A DNA stretch of 64,000 nucleotides from Caulobacteraceae bacterium (GTDB taxonomy: Bacteria > Pseudomonadota > Alphaproteobacteria > Caulobacterales > Caulobacteraceae), in the NCBI GenBank assembly GCA_947452365.1, contig CANGCO010000005.1:1-64000 (forward strand), given 5' to 3'. The notes beneath the pieces are model-generated. The model was not told where the DNA came from, ran no database searches, and worked only from the letters and a program-made list of their open reading frames with translations. The position numbers were made by a program, and so were the translations under genes. Shown one piece after another: positions 1 through 8,591 of this stretch (position 1 is its first letter; each line of letters begins with the position of its first letter).

Positions 1-158
1 GGCTCGACCCCGACATAGATCCAGTGCTGGCCAAAGATCAGGGCCATGTCGGTTTCAAAGATGTCGGGCCGGGTATAAAAGTCGTTCTCAAGGCTGTGTC
101 CAGCCGGGCGGCGAGCGATCAGTTGTGCAAGGCTGGCTGGTGGGGTTGCCGCGGACAT
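1..158 (-). CDS. N-terminus of Rieske-type oxygenase alpha subunit, glycine betaine monooxygenase GbcA-like (truncated by window edge)
   Basis: Reverse-strand ATG at 158..156; translation MSAATPPASLAQLIARRPAGHSLENDFYTRPDIFETDMALIFGQHWIYVGVEP matches the N-terminal pattern of GbcA/Rieske ring-hydroxylating oxygenases (L..R..G.SL...FYT.P.IF..D...IF..HW..VG); next to sarcosine oxidase genes. Confidence 0.7.
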   Translation of the reverse strand, partial: MSAATPPASLAQLIARRPAGHSLENDFYTRPDIFETDMALIFGQHWIYVGVE

Positions 159-406
159 GGTTTCGCGCCTTTGGCTGCAAAAAATTGAGGCTGACAGTTT
201 AGACCGCTGCCCGCCGGGATCACTTTCCTATAAGCGACGCGCAGAAATAAGAAAGACGACATTGCAGCGCAGAGGCCTATCGCCTAGACAGAATTGATCA
301 GAAGCGACGTTTGTGTCGGGTTTGTTCAAGGTTTGCGCCGCCTGTATGATGGTCCCGAACCGGGGCCGGGCTCATGGTGGCATTCTTAAATCATTGGGCG
401 GAGTCC

Positions 407-1660
407 ATGCAGAAGTTTTCAGCCTTCGAACTCTTCAAACAGGGCCTGAACGGCCAGGCCGGATGGAAGCCCCAATGGCGCTCGCCAGAGCCCAAGGCGG
501 CCTATGATGCGGTCATAATTGGCGGCGGCGGCCATGGGTTGGGGGCTGCCTATTATCTGGCCAAGCAACATGGCATGCGCAATATCGCCGTGCTGGAAAA
601 AGGCTGGCTGGGCGGTGGCAATACCGGCCGTAATACCACCATTATCCGCTCCAATTATTTGTTCAATGAGAGTGCGGGCCTCTATGACCATTCGGTCAAG
701 TTGTGGGAAGGCCTGTCCCAAGAACTGAATTATAATGTTATGTTCTCGCAGCGCGGGGTCATGATGCTGGCCCATACGGTGCATGATGTTCAGGTGTTTA
801 AGCGCCATGTTCATGCCAACCGCGCCAATGGTGTCGATAATGATTGGCTGAGCCCCGAAGAAGCCAAGGCCTTTTGCCCGCCCTTGAACATTTCGGACAA
901 TATGCGTTATCCGATCCTGGGGGCTGCCTTGCAAAGGCGCGGCGGTACGGCCCGGCATGACGCGGTGGCCTGGGGCTATGCGCGCGCCGCCGATGATCTG
1001 GGCGTCGATATTATCGAAAACTGCGAGGTTACCGGCATTGTGCGCAATGCGGCCGGCGCGGTTGAGGCGGTCCAGACCACACGCGGCCTGATCAAGACGC
1101 CCAAGATCGGCGTCTCAGCGGCGGGTCACACCAGTGTCGTGCTCGGCATGGCCGGGGTTCGTTTGCCGCTCGAAAGCTATCCGCTTCAGGCCCTGGTGTC
1201 TGAGCCGATCAAGCCGGTATTCCCGTGCGTAGTCATGAGCAATACCATCCATGCCTATATCAGCCAGTCCGATAAGGGCGAGTTGGTGATTGGGGCGGGG
1301 ACGGATATCTACACCTCCTATACCCAGCGCGGCGGCCTGCACATTTCGCAGCATACACTCGAGGCGATTTGCGAGCTCTTCCCCGCGTTTCGGCGCATGC
1401 GGATGCTGCGCAATTGGGGCGGGATTGTTGATGTCACGCCCGATCGCTCGCCGATTGTGGCCAAGACACCGGTGCCGGGTCTCTATGTCAATTGCGGCTG
1501 GGGAACGGGCGGGTTTAAGGCAACGCCGGGCGCTGCCCATACCCTGGCCTGGACCATTGCCAAGGATGAGCCCCATCCGATCAATGCGCCCTTTACGATC
1601 GAACGCTTCCGAGACGGTCACCTGATCGACGAAGCCGCCGCCGCCGCTGTAGCCCACTGA
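407..1660 (+). CDS. soxB: Sarcosine oxidase subunit beta
   Basis: FAD-binding GxGxxG ([18 protein letters not shown]), SoxB-type sequence, followed by soxD-A-G; start chosen at [14 protein letters not shown]. Confidence 0.93.
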   Translation: MQKFSAFELFKQGLNGQAGWKPQWRSPEPKAAYDAVIIGGGGHGLGAAYYLAKQHGMRNIAVLEKGWLGGGNTGRNTTIIRSNYLFNESAGLYDHSVKLWEGLSQELNYNVMFSQRGVMMLAHTVHDVQVFKRHVHANRANGVDNDWLSPEEAKAFCPPLNISDNMRYPILGAALQRRGGTARHDAVAWGYARAADDLGVDIIENCEVTGIVRNAAGAVEAVQTTRGLIKTPKIGVSAAGHTSVVLGMAGVRLPLESYPLQALVSEPIKPVFPCVVMSNTIHAYISQSDKGELVIGAGTDIYTSYTQRGGLHISQHTLEAICELFPAFRRMRMLRNWGGIVDVTPDRSPIVAKTPVPGLYVNCGWGTGGFKATPGAAHTLAWTIAKDEPHPINAPFTIERFRDGHLIDEAAAAAVAH

Positions 1661-1667
1661 GGCCGAA

Positions 1668-1958
1668 ATGCTCCTGATTACCTGCCCCCATTGCGGCCCA
1701 AGGCCGGAACTGGAATTCACCCATGGCGGTGAGGCCCATATTGCCCGTCCTGAAAATCCTGCGGCCATGAATGCCGAGGACTGGACCGAATATCTCTATA
1801 TGCGCGCTAACCCAAAAGGCCTGCATGCCGAGCGGTGGCGTCACCTTCATGGCTGCGCGCGGTTCTTTAATGCCTTGCGCGACACCACCACTGATCAGTT
1901 TGTCGCCACCTATGCGACGGGCCAGCCGCGTCCTGATCTGAAGGGAGCTGGCCAATGA
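1668..1958 (+). CDS. soxD: Sarcosine oxidase subunit delta
   Basis: MLLITCPHCGPRPELEFTHGGEAHIARP zinc-ribbon SoxD; ATGA overlap with soxA. Confidence 0.93.
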   Translation: MLLITCPHCGPRPELEFTHGGEAHIARPENPAAMNAEDWTEYLYMRANPKGLHAERWRHLHGCARFFNALRDTTTDQFVATYATGQPRPDLKGAGQ

Positions 1959-4942
1959 GCAAGACCTTGCGAACCCCTGCGGGTGGCAGCGTTAATCGCG
2001 TTAAGACGATAAAGTTTAGCTTTGATGGCAAGACCTATCAGGGCCTAGAGGGCGATACACTCGCCTCGGCCTTGCTGGCCAATGGCATTCGGGTCATGGG
2101 CCGATCGTTCAAATATCACCGCGCGCGCGGTGTGCTGGGCGCTGGCTCTGAAGAGCCCAATGCGCTGGTGGCTGTGCGCCGCGACAAGGCCCGTATCGCG
2201 CCAAATTTGCGCGCCACCCAGGTTGAGCTCTATGACGGCCTGGTCGCGGAGAGCCAAAATCGCTGGCCAAGCCTGAATTTCGATGTCGGGGCGGTCTTGA
2301 GCCTCTTGTCGCCCTTCATTCCGGCGGGCTTCTATTACAAGACCTTTATGTGGCCCAAAAGCGCCTGGGATAAGCTTTATGAGCCCAATATCCGCGCCGC
2401 TGCCGGGCTTGGCCATGCGCCGACTGAGGCTGACCCCGACAGCTATCTGAACCGCTTTGCCCATTGTGAGGTCTTGATTATTGGGGCGGGGCCTGCAGGT
2501 CTTGCCGCCGCGCTGGCTGCCTCTGAGGGCGGTGAGCGGGTCATATTGGTCGATGAGCAGTGCGAGCTTGGCGGCTCGCTGCTATCGGCAACCGATGCGG
2601 TGATTGACGGTCAGTCTGGGCGGGCTTGGCGAGATGCTGTTGTGGCCAAGCTTGCTGCCAATCCCAAGGTCACCTTGATGACCAGGGCCAATGCCTTTGG
2701 CTATTTTGCCCATAATATGATCGGCGTGGCTGAGCGTTTGAGCGAGCATCAGGCGAGCCCCGCCAAGGGCGCGCCGCGCGAACGGCTCTGGCAGATTCGC
2801 GCGCGCGAAGTGGTTTTGGCCACGGGCGCGATTGAACGCCCGTTGGTGTTTCCAGACAATGACCGGCCCGGCATTATCCTAGCCGATTCCGCCCGCACCT
2901 ATCTGAACCGCTATGGCGTCCTGCCGGGCAAGCGGGTGGTTGTGGCCACGGGTCATGATGAGGCCTATCGCGCGGCCTTGGACCTGCATAAGGCTGGGGT
3001 CACCATCGCGGCTATTGCCGATGCCAGGCCAAATCCAAAGGGCCCCTTGGTTGAGGCGGCGCGTGCTGCGGGCCTGCCGATTAAGACTGGCTATGCCATT
3101 ACCGGCACCAAGGGCACGCTCGGTGTGGCCGAGGCCCGGCTGTCGCCCATACTGGGTGCGGGCCGGGTGGGGCCGCCTGAGATTGTGGCCTGTGATAGCG
3201 TATTGATGTCCGGCGGCTTTACGCCAAGCGTGCACCTGTTCTCGCAATCGCGCGGCAAGGTGGTCTGGGACGAGACCCTAGAGACCTACCTGCCGGGTGC
3301 GTCGGCTGAGGCTGAACGGTCAGCAGGCGCTTGCCGCGGTCAATTTGGCCTAGCCAAGGCCTTGGCCGATGGCTTTGCCGCCGGTAGCGATGCCGCGCGC
3401 CTAACCGTCAAGCGGGACTTTGTCGTTCAAGCCACTGAAGGTGATCCAAAGGGCGTGGTTGGGGCCTTGCCGCATGATCGCGGCAATGGCGCCAAGGCCT
3501 TTATTGACTGGCAAAATGACGTCACCACCAAGGACTTAAAACTGGCTGTGCGCGAGGGCTTTCAGTCGATCGAGCATATTAAGCGCTATACCACCACGGG
3601 CATGGCGACCGATCAGGGCAAGACCTCGAACCTCAATGCGCTGGGCGTCATATCCGATGCCCTTGACCGGCCCATTCCACAGATTGGCCTGACCACCTTC
3701 CGTATGCCCTATACGCCTGTGACCTTTGGCGTTCTGGCGGGGATGGCAAGGGGCGATCTGTTTGACCCCGTGCGCACCACCCCGATCCATGACTGGGCGG
3801 TCGAGCAGGGCGCTGTGTTCGAAGACGTTTCCCTTTGGAAGCGGGCGCGTTTCTTCCCGCAAGGACGCGAGGACATGGAGGCGGCGGTAAGGCGTGAATG
3901 CCTGGCCGTGCGCAGTCATTGCGGTATTTTCGATGCCTCGACGCTTGGCAAGATCGAGGTGGTCGGACCCGATGCCGCCGAGTTCATGAACCGGTTCTAT
4001 ATCAATGCCTGGACCAAGCTGGGCGTCGGCAAGTGCCGTTATGGCATTGTCTGCCGCGAAGACGGCTTTGTCACGGATGACGGCGTGGTTGGCCGCATGA
4101 GCCAAGACCGGTTCCATGTCACCACCACCACGGGCGGCGCGCCCAGGGTTCTGGCCATGATGGAGGATTATCTCCAGACCGAATGGCCTGATCTTGATGT
4201 CTGGCTCACCTCAACCACCGAGCAATTTGCCGTCATCGCCCTGCAAGGCCCTAAGGCGAGAGACATCCTGTCGGGACTGGTTGAAGGCATTGATCTGTCG
4301 CCCGAGGCCTTGGCGCATATGAGCCTAGTCGAGGGCAAGATCTGCGGCGTGCCGACGCGTCTATTCAGGGTCAGCTTTACCGGCGAACTGGGCTTTGAAA
4401 TCAATGTGCCTTCGCAGCATGGCCGCAAGGTCTGGGAAGCGATCTGGGCTGCAGGTCAGCCACATGGCCTTGTGCCCTATGGCACAGAGACCATGCACGT
4501 CCTGCGCGCCGAAAAGGGCTTTATCATTGTCGGGCAAGAGACCGATGGCACGGCCACGCCCGATGATGTCGGCCTGACCTGGGCCGTTGGTAAGGCCAAG
4601 CCGGACTATGTGGGGAAGCGCTCACTGGCAAGGCCCGCTATGGCGGCGCCCGATCGCAAACAACTGGTCGGGCTCTTGACCAAGGATCCGCATATCGTGC
4701 TGGAAGAGGGTGCTCAGGTCGTGCTTACGCCTGGCCAAAAGGCCCCCATGGCCCTGGTCGGTCATGTGACCTCATCCTATCATAGTGCGGTCTTAGGCCG
4801 CTCGATTGCCCTGGCCATGGTCAGTGGCGGCCGGGCGCGGATAGGGGAAACCGTCTATATCCCCATGCCGGGCAGCGATATTGCCGTCGACGTCACCTCA
4901 CCCGTATTTTATGACCCCGAAGGAGTGCGCGTGAATGGTTGA
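1955..4942 (+). CDS. soxA: Sarcosine oxidase subunit alpha
   Basis: 995 aa, N-terminal 2Fe-2S-like domain, NAD/FAD motif [17 protein letters not shown]-terminal GcvT domain. Confidence 0.94.
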   Translation: MSKTLRTPAGGSVNRVKTIKFSFDGKTYQGLEGDTLASALLANGIRVMGRSFKYHRARGVLGAGSEEPNALVAVRRDKARIAPNLRATQVELYDGLVAESQNRWPSLNFDVGAVLSLLSPFIPAGFYYKTFMWPKSAWDKLYEPNIRAAAGLGHAPTEADPDSYLNRFAHCEVLIIGAGPAGLAAALAASEGGERVILVDEQCELGGSLLSATDAVIDGQSGRAWRDAVVAKLAANPKVTLMTRANAFGYFAHNMIGVAERLSEHQASPAKGAPRERLWQIRAREVVLATGAIERPLVFPDNDRPGIILADSARTYLNRYGVLPGKRVVVATGHDEAYRAALDLHKAGVTIAAIADARPNPKGPLVEAARAAGLPIKTGYAITGTKGTLGVAEARLSPILGAGRVGPPEIVACDSVLMSGGFTPSVHLFSQSRGKVVWDETLETYLPGASAEAERSAGACRGQFGLAKALADGFAAGSDAARLTVKRDFVVQATEGDPKGVVGALPHDRGNGAKAFIDWQNDVTTKDLKLAVREGFQSIEHIKRYTTTGMATDQGKTSNLNALGVISDALDRPIPQIGLTTFRMPYTPVTFGVLAGMARGDLFDPVRTTPIHDWAVEQGAVFEDVSLWKRARFFPQGREDMEAAVRRECLAVRSHCGIFDASTLGKIEVVGPDAAEFMNRFYINAWTKLGVGKCRYGIVCREDGFVTDDGVVGRMSQDRFHVTTTTGGAPRVLAMMEDYLQTEWPDLDVWLTSTTEQFAVIALQGPKARDILSGLVEGIDLSPEALAHMSLVEGKICGVPTRLFRVSFTGELGFEINVPSQHGRKVWEAIWAAGQPHGLVPYGTETMHVLRAEKGFIIVGQETDGTATPDDVGLTWAVGKAKPDYVGKRSLARPAMAAPDRKQLVGLLTKDPHIVLEEGAQVVLTPGQKAPMALVGHVTSSYHSAVLGRSIALAMVSGGRARIGETVYIPMPGSDIAVDVTSPVFYDPEGVRVNG

Positions 4943-5432
4943 TCTGGTCACACACGCTTCGCCCATGGCCCGCCACGTTCTGCGCGGCCGTCCTGCGGCG
5001 CTTGAGGCGGCGCAAGGCGCGCTTGGCTTTGCCCTGCCACGCCAGGCCTGCCGCGCCGCCAGCAAGGGCGATGTTCATGCGCTTTGGCTTGGCCCGGATG
5101 AGTGGTTGATCTTGTCCGGCGTCAGCGATGGGCTGGCTGAGCGGCTCGAGGACGCCATGGGCGCGCATCCCCATGCCTTGGTTGAGGTTTCGGACCGTCA
5201 AATTGGGCTGGTTATTAGCGGCGCTGAGGCCGAGGCGGTTCTGTCCGTGGGCTGTCCCTTGGATCTGGGTTTGGACGCGTTTCCCGTTGGCATGTGCACC
5301 CGCACGGTTCTGGCCAAGGCAGAAATCGGTCTTTGGCGCACCGGTCCAAATACGTTTCATCTGGAGGTCTGGCGCTCGTTTGAGGCCTATGTCCGCCAAT
5401 TCCTAGCGGCCGCCGCGGTTGTTCCTGCTTAA
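4935..5432 (+). CDS. soxG: Sarcosine oxidase subunit gamma
   Basis: 165 aa SoxG-like, overlaps soxA end, conserved operon position. Confidence 0.85.
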   Translation: MVDLVTHASPMARHVLRGRPAALEAAQGALGFALPRQACRAASKGDVHALWLGPDEWLILSGVSDGLAERLEDAMGAHPHALVEVSDRQIGLVISGAEAEAVLSVGCPLDLGLDAFPVGMCTRTVLAKAEIGLWRTGPNTFHLEVWRSFEAYVRQFLAAAAVVPA

Positions 5433-5522
5433 GGCGAAGGGTGGGGTAGTGTTCGAATTCCTAGCCTCGGCATCTATATTAAGCATTTGCCAAGGCCCGA
5501 ACGCGACGGTCAATTAAAGCAT

Positions 5523-6572
5523 ATGGCGCAAGACCTGAACAAGATGTCCGACCCCAAGCCTTCGCAGCGCGCGCCGCTGCGGGTCGGCATCATCTTGGCC
5601 AATAACTTTACCCTGTCCGCCTTTGCCCTGTTTATAGACCATCTACGCCTTGCCGCCGATGATGGCGACCGTAGCCGCCCGATGCGGGCGCAATGGTCGA
5701 TCATGTCGAGCCGGCCTGATCCCATGCGCGCCAGTTGCGGCGTCATGACCAGTCCGACCAGCAGCTTTCTTGACCCGCATGAGCTGGACTATGTTGTCGT
5801 GGTTGGCGGCGTCCTGCATGGCGGCAACCAGATCAATGAGGCCACCGAACGCTATTTGCAAAAGGTCGCGGCGGCGGGCGTCAAGTTGATTGGCATGTGC
5901 ACGGGCAGCTTTATCCTGTGCCGCGCAGGGCTGATGAAGGGCCGGACGGCCTGCGTTAGCTGGTATCATTATCAAGACTTCCGCGACGAGTTTCCAGACC
6001 AGGCCGTGGTCGCTGATCGTCTGTTTGTTGCCGATGGTGACCGCATAACCTGTGCGGGCGGGGCAGGGACCGCAGACCTGGCCAATTATTTGATCGAGCG
6101 CCATATTGGCTGGTCGGTGGCGCAAAAGGCCAGTCAGGTCCTCTTGTTCGACCGCCCACGCGCCGGGGCCGATGCCCAGCCGCATCCGCCCATGTCTGAG
6201 CGGGTGTCTGATCCGCGGGTGCAGCGGGCCTTGCTCTTGATGGAACAGAACCTGGCCGGGCCCTTGCCCATTGCCCAGGTGGCTGGTCAGCTTGGCCTAT
6301 CCACCCGCCAGTTTGAGCGATTGTGCCACACGACCTTGGGCATGAGCCCAGCCTCGGCCTATCGGCGTCTTCGCCTTCGCTATGCGCACTGGTTGATTGG
6401 TCATACCAACCGCTCGGTCACTGAAATTGCCCATGCCGCAGGCTTTGCCGATTGCGCGCATTTTTCACGCCAGTTCAAAGAAAACTACGGATCCTCGCCG
6501 TCTGATCAAAGACGGCAAACGGTTGTGGCCGACGAAAAGTCCGACCTCGCCTCCTTGCGGGTGTTTGGTTAG
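5523..6572 (+). CDS. GlxA/GbdR-family transcriptional regulator (DJ-1/GATase1 plus AraC HTH)
   Basis: GATase1-like core (MCTGSFILCRAGLMKGRTACVSWYH) and C-terminal AraC HTH (TEIAHAAGFADCAHFSRQFKENYGSSPSDQRR); betaine-catabolism context. Confidence 0.85.
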   Translation: MAQDLNKMSDPKPSQRAPLRVGIILANNFTLSAFALFIDHLRLAADDGDRSRPMRAQWSIMSSRPDPMRASCGVMTSPTSSFLDPHELDYVVVVGGVLHGGNQINEATERYLQKVAAAGVKLIGMCTGSFILCRAGLMKGRTACVSWYHYQDFRDEFPDQAVVADRLFVADGDRITCAGGAGTADLANYLIERHIGWSVAQKASQVLLFDRPRAGADAQPHPPMSERVSDPRVQRALLLMEQNLAGPLPIAQVAGQLGLSTRQFERLCHTTLGMSPASAYRRLRLRYAHWLIGHTNRSVTEIAHAAGFADCAHFSRQFKENYGSSPSDQRRQTVVADEKSDLASLRVFG

Positions 6573-6649
6573 GTCATGATCCAGCCCTTCAACAAGAACA
6601 CTAGGCAAAGCCATAATATGAAGGCCGTACCGGCCTTCGGGAGAAACCG

Positions 6650-7780
6650 ATGAACCAAGTCATGCCCCGGTTGAAAATTCACACCGCAACAGAACTGGTG
6701 GCCGAGCTGGCCGATGGTACTGTGCTGGACATTCATCCGATCTGGCTGCGGGAACGCAGTCAGGACCCCAGTGCGCTGGATCTGCATACCGGCCAAAGGC
6801 TGCATGACCCGGCGGATCTGCCACTTGATCTGGCGATTACCGGCCTCGAAGACCTTGGGGCAGGGCGTTTGCATATTCGCTTTAGCGATGATCAGTCCTC
6901 CATCTATGACACCGCGACCTTGGCGGCCGAGATTGCCCTGCCACCGGGTGATCATGATTGCCCGCCGGTTCAGCATTGGGACGGGAGCCTGACGGCGTTT
7001 CCCCGCGCCCAGTGGAGCGAAAATCCAACCGAAGCCGAGATGTTTGACTGGACCCGCCAGTTCCTGACCTATGGCTTTATCATTATCAGCGGCGTGCCGA
7101 CCGAGCCGGAATCGGTGCTCAAGATCGGCTCGGCCTTTGGCTATGTGCGCGATACCAATTTTGGCAATCTGTTTGATGTGCGCTCTGTGCCCAATGCCAA
7201 TGACCTAGCCTATACGGCGGTTGAATTGGGCGCCCATACCGACAATCCGTATCGCTCGCCGGTGCCAACCATCCAGCTCCTGCACTGCCTGATCAATGAG
7301 ACCACGGGCGGCCTGTCGACCTTGGTGGACGGTCTAGCCGTCGCTGAGGCCTTGAAGCTGCGCGATCCAGCCGCCTTTGAGGTCTTGACCAAGACGCCCG
7401 TAAGGTTCCGGTTCCGCGACAAGGACACAGAACTGGTTGCCAGCGCCCCGCCGATTGAGTTGGACGTCACGGGTGCCGTGCGTGGGATCCATCTGAGCCC
7501 GCGCCTGGACTTTGTGCCCTTAATGTCGCGCGAGGCCTTGGCCGAATATTATCGTGCGCGCCGGGTGTTTGATTTGATGATGCGTGACCGCGAATTTGAG
7601 ATCCGATTCCTGCTCAATGCTGGCGATCTGGTCATGTTTGACAATGTGCGTTTGCTGCATGGCCGCACCAGCTTTAACCCCGACGAGGGCCTTCGCCATC
7701 TTCAGGGCTGCTATATCGATATTGACGGGCCGCGCAGTATCTACCGAGTGCTGCGGTCGCGTTTGGCGGCGGCGGGTTAG
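6650..7780 (+). CDS. tmpA: Fe(II)/2-oxoglutarate oxygenase of the BBOX/TmpA type, predicted 2-trimethylaminoethylphosphonate hydroxylase
   Basis: TauD/BBOX fold with HxD (GAHTDNPYRSP) and distal His (NVRLLHGRTSF); immediately followed by a PhnZ/TmpB-like HD protein. Confidence 0.7.
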   Translation: MNQVMPRLKIHTATELVAELADGTVLDIHPIWLRERSQDPSALDLHTGQRLHDPADLPLDLAITGLEDLGAGRLHIRFSDDQSSIYDTATLAAEIALPPGDHDCPPVQHWDGSLTAFPRAQWSENPTEAEMFDWTRQFLTYGFIIISGVPTEPESVLKIGSAFGYVRDTNFGNLFDVRSVPNANDLAYTAVELGAHTDNPYRSPVPTIQLLHCLINETTGGLSTLVDGLAVAEALKLRDPAAFEVLTKTPVRFRFRDKDTELVASAPPIELDVTGAVRGIHLSPRLDFVPLMSREALAEYYRARRVFDLMMRDREFEIRFLLNAGDLVMFDNVRLLHGRTSFNPDEGLRHLQGCYIDIDGPRSIYRVLRSRLAAAG

Positions 7781-7886
7781 CCCCCTCCACCGCTTCGCGG
7801 TCCCCCTCCCCCAAAGGGGGAGGATTAGATACTGGTAATCTTCCCCCTCTGGTGGAAGTACCGGCGATAGCTAAGGATAGGGGGCT
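7779..7886. repeat. Intergenic REP-like palindromic element
   Basis: Perfect 8-bp terminal inverted repeat AGCCCCCT (7779-7786) / AGGGGGCT (7879-7886), enclosing hairpins ACCGC-TTC-GCGGT (7789-7801), CCTCCCCC-AAA-GGGGGAGG (7805-7823) and CTTCC/GGAAG (7840-7858). Confidence 0.75.
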
Positions 7887-7907
7887 TAGATTATGAAAGG
7901 GCACACC

Positions 7908-8483
7908 ATGGGCAAGATTGTTAGCTTTCGGCAGATGAAGGACGGCACGCGCGAGGATTATTTGCTGCTCGACGATTCCGAGCGCGATTTTGCCAAGGGC
8001 TTGCCGCAACAGATCATGACCGCCCTAAAGCGGCTGGACCATTCGCTCGAGGGTTATCCCTTGACCCGGCTTGGCCACTCGCTCCAGACCGCGACCCGGG
8101 CCCTGCGGGATGGTGCGGATGACGAGCTGGTGGTCGCGGCTCTGATCCATGATCTGGGCGACGAGTTATCGCCCTATAACCATGCCGAGATCGCAGCCGG
8201 CATTATCCGGCCCTATGTGCGCGAGGAAGTGACCTGGATTGTCGAACAGCACGGCCTGTTCCAGACCTATTATTATGTCCACCATATGGGTGGCGACCGG
8301 CATATGCGCGACAAGTTCAAGGACCATAAATGGTTTGAATCCTGCGCGAATTTTTGCGAGCGCTATGATCAGGCCTCGTTTGATCCCGATTATGACACCT
8401 TGCCGCTTGAAGCCTTTGCGCCGCTTGTGGAAAAGATCTTTAGCCGCACACCGCATGATCCGCGCTATCTGACTGAGGCCTAA
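7908..8483 (+). CDS. tmpB: HD-domain mixed-valent diiron oxygenase-like protein (PhnZ/TmpB family)
   Basis: HSLQTATRA...ALIHDLGDELSPYNHAEIAA...VEQHG HD pattern, size near 190 aa, downstream of a TmpA-like gene and upstream of bet genes. Confidence 0.7.
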   Translation: MGKIVSFRQMKDGTREDYLLLDDSERDFAKGLPQQIMTALKRLDHSLEGYPLTRLGHSLQTATRALRDGADDELVVAALIHDLGDELSPYNHAEIAAGIIRPYVREEVTWIVEQHGLFQTYYYVHHMGGDRHMRDKFKDHKWFESCANFCERYDQASFDPDYDTLPLEAFAPLVEKIFSRTPHDPRYLTEA

Positions 8484-8563
8484 AGGTCACAGCCAAAACC
8501 TGTGATCAGCGATCGGCGCGGGCTGGTCTTGACCGATGGGCCGGGTCAGGCGCTAATCTTGGA

Positions 8564-8579
8564 TTGAACAGTCATTCAA
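8564..8579. promoter_or_regulatory. Candidate BetI-type operator
   Basis: Inverted half-sites TTGAA-N6-TTCAA (TTGAACAGTCATTCAA) 12 nt upstream of the betI-betB start. Confidence 0.35.
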
Positions 8580-8591
8580 GGTTTTGCGTCC

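Noticed and set aside
6650-7780. Gamma-butyrobetaine hydroxylase (carnitine synthesis)
   Set aside because: Not excluded, but the adjacent PhnZ/TmpB-like gene and betaine pathway favour TmpA; needs residue-level comparison
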